A DNA stretch of 35,937 nucleotides from an alpha proteobacterium SCGC AAA536-K22. GTDB lineage: Bacteria > Pseudomonadota > Alphaproteobacteria > Puniceispirillales > Marisalimonadaceae. A program made the position numbers and the translations under genes. The stretch covers positions 1-35,937 of the forward strand of contig ATWQ01000018.1 in NCBI GenBank assembly GCA_000421325.1, written 5' to 3'. Below, piece after piece: positions 32,772-35,937 of this stretch; within the stretch, counting starts at the first letter, position 1, and every line of letters begins with the position of its first letter. The notes below the pieces were generated by a model. The model saw only the letters and a program-made list of their open reading frames with translations, made no database searches and was not told where the DNA came from.

Positions 32772-34264
32772 CTATTACTTGGGAAGGTGTATTGAGCCCC
32801 AGTGTATTGACCTGAGGGCCACCTTCCAGTTACAGTCTTCAATCTTGTATAAAACCTTACCGCTTCCATACCATACACTCCATGGCCTCCAAAAGCAGAT
32901 CTTTTCCAACCACCAAATGAATGATAAGCTACTGGAACTGGAATTGGGACATTAACTCCTACCATTCCAATTTGACATTCATTGGCAAACTGTCTTGCAA
33001 CTCCGCCATTAGACGTAAATATGGCTGTTCCATTTCCGTATTCATGCTTATTGACTATATCAAGTGCATAATCAAATGTCTCTGCTCTTACCATAGATAA
33101 AACAGGTCCAAAAATTTCTTCCTTATAAATAGACATATCGGTAGTGACATTATCAAAAAAGGAACCTCCAATAAAAAATCCATTTTCATAACCTTGAAGT
33201 TTTAAATTTCTTCCATCTACAACCAAGTCAGCACCCTCATCAACACCTTGATCGATAAATCTTTTAACCTTTTTTAAATGATCAGACGTAACTAATGGAC
33301 CCATTTCAGAATCAGGGTCAAGTCCAGGTCCTATTTTTAAATTTTCAATCTTAGGCTTAACAATCTCTTTAATTTTGTCTCCTGTGTCCTTTCCGACAGG
33401 AACCACAACTGAAATCGCCATGCATCTCTCACCTGCAGATCCAAAAACTGAACCCATGATAGCATCTCCAACCATCTCCATATCAGCATCTGGCATAACA
33501 ACCATATGATTTTTTGCTCCACCCATAGCCTGAACTTTTTTTCCATATTTTGCTGCTTCACTATAAACATACTGTGCAATGGGCGTGGAGCCAACAAAAC
33601 TTACACCACTTATGTCCTTATGTTGTAAAATAGCATCAACAGTTTCTTTCCCCCCATTTACCATATTAAGCACTCCAGGAGGGATGCCAGATTCTAGAAC
33701 AATCTCAGATAATAATCTTGTAGAACTTGGATCTCTTTCTGATGGCTTAAGTATAAAACAATTACCACATGCAATAGCTACAGGAAACATCCACATTGGA
33801 ACCATTATAGGGAAGTTGAAAGGTGTAATTCCAGCACACACCCCCATAGGCTGATAATCAGACCAACTATCAATTGATCTTCCAACATTACTTGTGTAAT
33901 TACCGGCCAAGTGATTAGGTATACCGCAAGCAAACTCTACAACTTCTAGTCCCCTGCCTATTTCTCCCAGTGCATCGTCAAAAGTTTTGCCATGTTCTTG
34001 TGAGATTAGTTTGGCTAATTCATTCTGTCTTAATTCTATGATTTCCTTTAACTTAAACATTTTTCTTGATCTAACTAATGGGGTCATACTAGACCATTCA
34101 GGGAAAACATTAAGAGCAGATTTAACGGCCTCATTAACACAATCTTTAGTTCCAGAGACAACTCTTGATGTTTCTTCACCAGAAGATGGGTCATAAATTG
34201 GAGTAGAGGATAAATTGGGAAAATTAGCATTTTGTCCGTTAATTAAATGATCTACAAGTTTCAT
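32768..34264 (-). CDS. mmsA: CoA-acylating methylmalonate-semialdehyde dehydrogenase
   Basis: 498 residues, full length. Catalytic Cys281 sits in GSAGERCMA and Asn150 in TPFNFP. The general-base Glu of ordinary aldehyde dehydrogenases is replaced within AMGGAKNH (246-253), the known mark of MmsA, which uses CoA in place of water. It turns methylmalonate or malonate semialdehyde into propionyl- or acetyl-CoA, in valine, inositol, beta-alanine and pyrimidine breakdown. A dehydrogenase of the 3-hydroxyisobutyrate type at 4328-5203 makes such semialdehydes but is 28 kb away. AGGAG-like site precedes the ATG. It stands alone on its strand. Confidence 0.94.
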   Translation of the reverse strand: MKLVDHLINGQNANFPNLSSTPIYDPSSGEETSRVVSGTKDCVNEAVKSALNVFPEWSSMTPLVRSRKMFKLKEIIELRQNELAKLISQEHGKTFDDALGEIGRGLEVVEFACGIPNHLAGNYTSNVGRSIDSWSDYQPMGVCAGITPFNFPIMVPMWMFPVAIACGNCFILKPSERDPSSTRLLSEIVLESGIPPGVLNMVNGGKETVDAILQHKDISGVSFVGSTPIAQYVYSEAAKYGKKVQAMGGAKNHMVVMPDADMEMVGDAIMGSVFGSAGERCMAISVVVPVGKDTGDKIKEIVKPKIENLKIGPGLDPDSEMGPLVTSDHLKKVKRFIDQGVDEGADLVVDGRNLKLQGYENGFFIGGSFFDNVTTDMSIYKEEIFGPVLSMVRAETFDYALDIVNKHEYGNGTAIFTSNGGVARQFANECQIGMVGVNVPIPVPVAYHSFGGWKRSAFGGHGVYGMEAVRFYTRLKTVTGRWPSGQYTGAQYTFPSNS

Positions 34265-34359
34265 TTGTACTCCTAATAATTTTGAATAATAATAAGTTAA
34301 ATAAAATGTATTATAGTGCAGAAAACTTAATTAAAGTAAATTGAAAGTTATTTTTTAAA

Positions 34360-34887
34360 GTGAATAAAATTACTTCTGAACTGATCAAATATAGAGTTAC
34401 TTACCTAGAGATGAATAACCGACCAAGTTTTGATTGGCCAAAGTCACTGAAACTTAAATTAAATATTTTAAAAGCTGAAAATATTCCTTCTTGGTATTTT
34501 TTATTTTTTTATAAACAAGTTGGAAAAAAATATTACTGGACTGACTGGCTTGATAAAACTGAAAAAGAGCTTAACAATTTTGTAAATGATAAAAACGTAA
34601 TATTTTACACCCTGATTAAAGATGGTTGGCCAGCAGGATTTTTTATGTTGGATTATAGAGTAAATAAAATATGTAATTTAAGTTTTCTAGGACTAGTTGA
34701 GGAAGCAATTGGCCTTGGTTTAGGAAAATATCTATTAAAAACCGCGATTTTAACGGCTTGGGATTCTAATAAAATAGAAACTTTAACTGTAAATACATGT
34801 TCGCTTGATCATAAAAGAGCGTTACAATTATACCAAAAAAATGGTTTCTCACCTGTTGAATTTAAAGATTTTGAAAAGCATGTTTAA
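34360..34887 (+). CDS. GNAT-family N-acetyltransferase
   Basis: 175 residues with the acetyl-CoA-binding motif A as GLGLGKYLLKTAI (about 118-130) and the C-terminal ALQLYQKNGF motif B (about 154-163). The start is GTG 34360; an in-frame ATG at 34411 is possible, but the TYLEM stretch before it recurs in this GNAT subgroup, which favours the GTG. It lies between mmsA (divergent, 95-base gap) and the amidohydrolase (convergent, end to end with no gap). The acceptor substrate is unknown. Confidence 0.85.
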   Translation: MNKITSELIKYRVTYLEMNNRPSFDWPKSLKLKLNILKAENIPSWYFLFFYKQVGKKYYWTDWLDKTEKELNNFVNDKNVIFYTLIKDGWPAGFFMLDYRVNKICNLSFLGLVEEAIGLGLGKYLLKTAILTAWDSNKIETLTVNTCSLDHKRALQLYQKNGFSPVEFKDFEKHV

Positions 34888-35937
34888 TTAATCAAATTTT
34901 TTACCAGGAAGAAACATTCCCGGTCTATTATTGGTTGCCCCATCGTTCTCCCAAACCACTTTTCCGTTTACAAATACACTTTCAATTCCTTCCGAATGAA
35001 GTTTTGGTGATTTATAAGAAGCTTTATCAATAATTGTTTCTGGGTTAAATATCACTAAATCTGCATAGTTTCCGACATCTATTGTGCCTCTTGATTCAAG
35101 TCCAAAAACCTCGGCGCTCTTGCCTGTCATTTTATAAACAGCTTCCTCAAGTGGGAATAATTTCAGTTCTCGCGAATATTTACCTAATACTCTAGGGAAA
35201 GTTCCCCAAAGACGTGGATGAGGATGTCTATCACCAGGAATACCATCAGAGCCTATCATTGATCCTGGAAACTTTAATATTCTATTCAAATCTTCATCAT
35301 CCATTTGAAAATATATGGCTCCAGCTGGATAAAGCTTATCAATAGTTTCATCTATACTTAAGCCAAATTTTTCTGACAAATCATTCAAATCTTCACCTGA
35401 GATATCTGGATAATTATCTGACCATGTTACTAAAACCTTGTCTGCTCTTTTTACAAAGCTTTTAAGAAGCATAGTAGAACTGGCTGTGTAAGGGTAGCAA
35501 TCTAGATCAAGAAAATTATTTTTTTTAGCATCTTCAATCAACTTAAGAGTAGTTTTACTTTTTCCCCAATTCTCTCTTCCTGCACATTTATGATGTGAAA
35601 TTACAGTTCTTACCTTTGTTGACGAAGATATTTTAATAGTTTCATTAACTGATTTAATAACATCAATAGCTTCATTTCTCATATGGGTAGTAAAAACCCC
35701 ATCAAATTCTGGTAAAATTTTAGCTAATTCAATAATCTCTGTGGTAGGTGCGTCATTTGCAGCAGGATATGCCAAACCAGTTGATAATCCAATTGAACCA
35801 TCTTCCAAAGCTGTCTTTAAACAGTCTACCATCTTGTTTATTTCATACTTGCTGGCGGCTCTTTCAAATTCACCATTCATTGCCTCTACTCTTAACATGG
35901 AATGTCCTGTTAAAAGGGCAAGATTTACAGTGCTAGG
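34888..35937 (-). CDS. N-acyl-D-amino-acid deacylase/D-aminoacylase-family amidohydrolase (5' partial)
   Basis: The frame is open to the right edge, so the N-terminus with the first metal-binding His pair is missing; the ATG at 35898 is internal. About 350 residues of the C-terminal part of the amidohydrolase barrel are seen. Conserved pieces are GHSMLR at the right edge, SHHKCAG with metal-ligand His, the YPYTA segment, the catalytic Asp in GSDGIPG, and the C-terminal small domain with DLVIFNPETI and VNGKVVWENDGATNNRPG. It hydrolyses N-acyl amino acids or related N-carbamoyl or ureide compounds in the cytoplasm. The ending is typical of the D-aminoacylase group. Ends base to base with the GNAT gene. 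Confidence 0.9.
   Translation of the reverse strand, partial: PSTVNLALLTGHSMLRVEAMNGEFERAASKYEINKMVDCLKTALEDGSIGLSTGLAYPAANDAPTTEIIELAKILPEFDGVFTTHMRNEAIDVIKSVNETIKISSSTKVRTVISHHKCAGRENWGKSKTTLKLIEDAKKNNFLDLDCYPYTASSTMLLKSFVKRADKVLVTWSDNYPDISGEDLNDLSEKFGLSIDETIDKLYPAGAIYFQMDDEDLNRILKFPGSMIGSDGIPGDRHPHPRLWGTFPRVLGKYSRELKLFPLEEAVYKMTGKSAEVFGLESRGTIDVGNYADLVIFNPETIIDKASYKSPKLHSEGIESVFVNGKVVWENDGATNNRPGMFLPGKKFD

Noticed and set aside
1-35937. CRISPR arrays, insertion sequences, prophage, tRNA or rRNA genes
   Set aside because: I looked for regularly spaced repeats, transposase or integrase motifs and tRNA-like cloverleaf patterns and saw none; the window is almost wholly filled with recognised protein genes.

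Overview
The window is strongly AT-rich and densely coded, with almost no intergenic DNA and many overlapping or near-touching genes. Together with an alphaproteobacterial-style phoR-pst-phoU-phoB block, this suggests a streamlined marine alphaproteobacterium (SAR11/HIMB59/AEGEAN-169-like). The lineage is an inference from gene content and base composition; no rRNA or tRNA is present to confirm it. No mobile element, CRISPR array or phage gene was seen, and no stretch over 300 bases lacks a gene.

Region 1 (1-15170) is a catabolic island. A tripartite tricarboxylate transporter (TctC partial, TctB apparently frameshifted, TctA) is followed by a minus-strand set (metal-dependent cyclase/hydrolase, YCII protein, cupin, 3-hydroxyisobutyrate-dehydrogenase-like enzyme). 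A divergent plus-strand set follows (luciferase-like flavin monooxygenase, alpha/beta hydrolase, VOC protein, second cyclase, FAD aromatic hydroxylase), then a complete three-subunit molybdenum hydroxylase, and an OsmC protein plus a polysaccharide-deacetylase/allantoinase-like protein. Together these look like uptake, ring hydroxylation, ring opening and amide or lactone hydrolysis of an aromatic or N-heterocyclic acid. The substrate is unknown.

Region 2 (15177-23262) is a YdcF-like membrane protein and the phosphate regulon in the order phoR-pstS-pstC-pstA-pstB-phoU-phoB on the minus strand. Two good Pho boxes lie upstream of pstS, one placed correctly against a -10 element. A strong intrinsic-terminator hairpin between pstS and pstC probably makes pstS mRNA more abundant than the permease mRNA. 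The sensor PhoR has no visible transmembrane segment.

Region 3 (23366-25603), divergent from phoR, is a GAPDH gene followed after 3 bases by an ArsJ-type MFS exporter. This is the pair that converts arsenate to 1-arseno-3-phosphoglycerate and exports it. Its place beside the phosphate uptake operon makes sense because arsenate enters through phosphate transporters.

Region 4 (25612-35937) carries housekeeping and a second catabolic group: Gfo/Idh/MocA oxidoreductase, YfcG-like GST, quinone oxidoreductase, iron superoxide dismutase, intradiol (hydroxyquinol-type) dioxygenase, an MTA/SAH nucleosidase overlapping adenine phosphoribosyltransferase, AMI1-like amidase, carboxymuconolactone-decarboxylase-family protein, methylmalonate-semialdehyde dehydrogenase, a GNAT acetyltransferase and a partial D-aminoacylase-type amidohydrolase.
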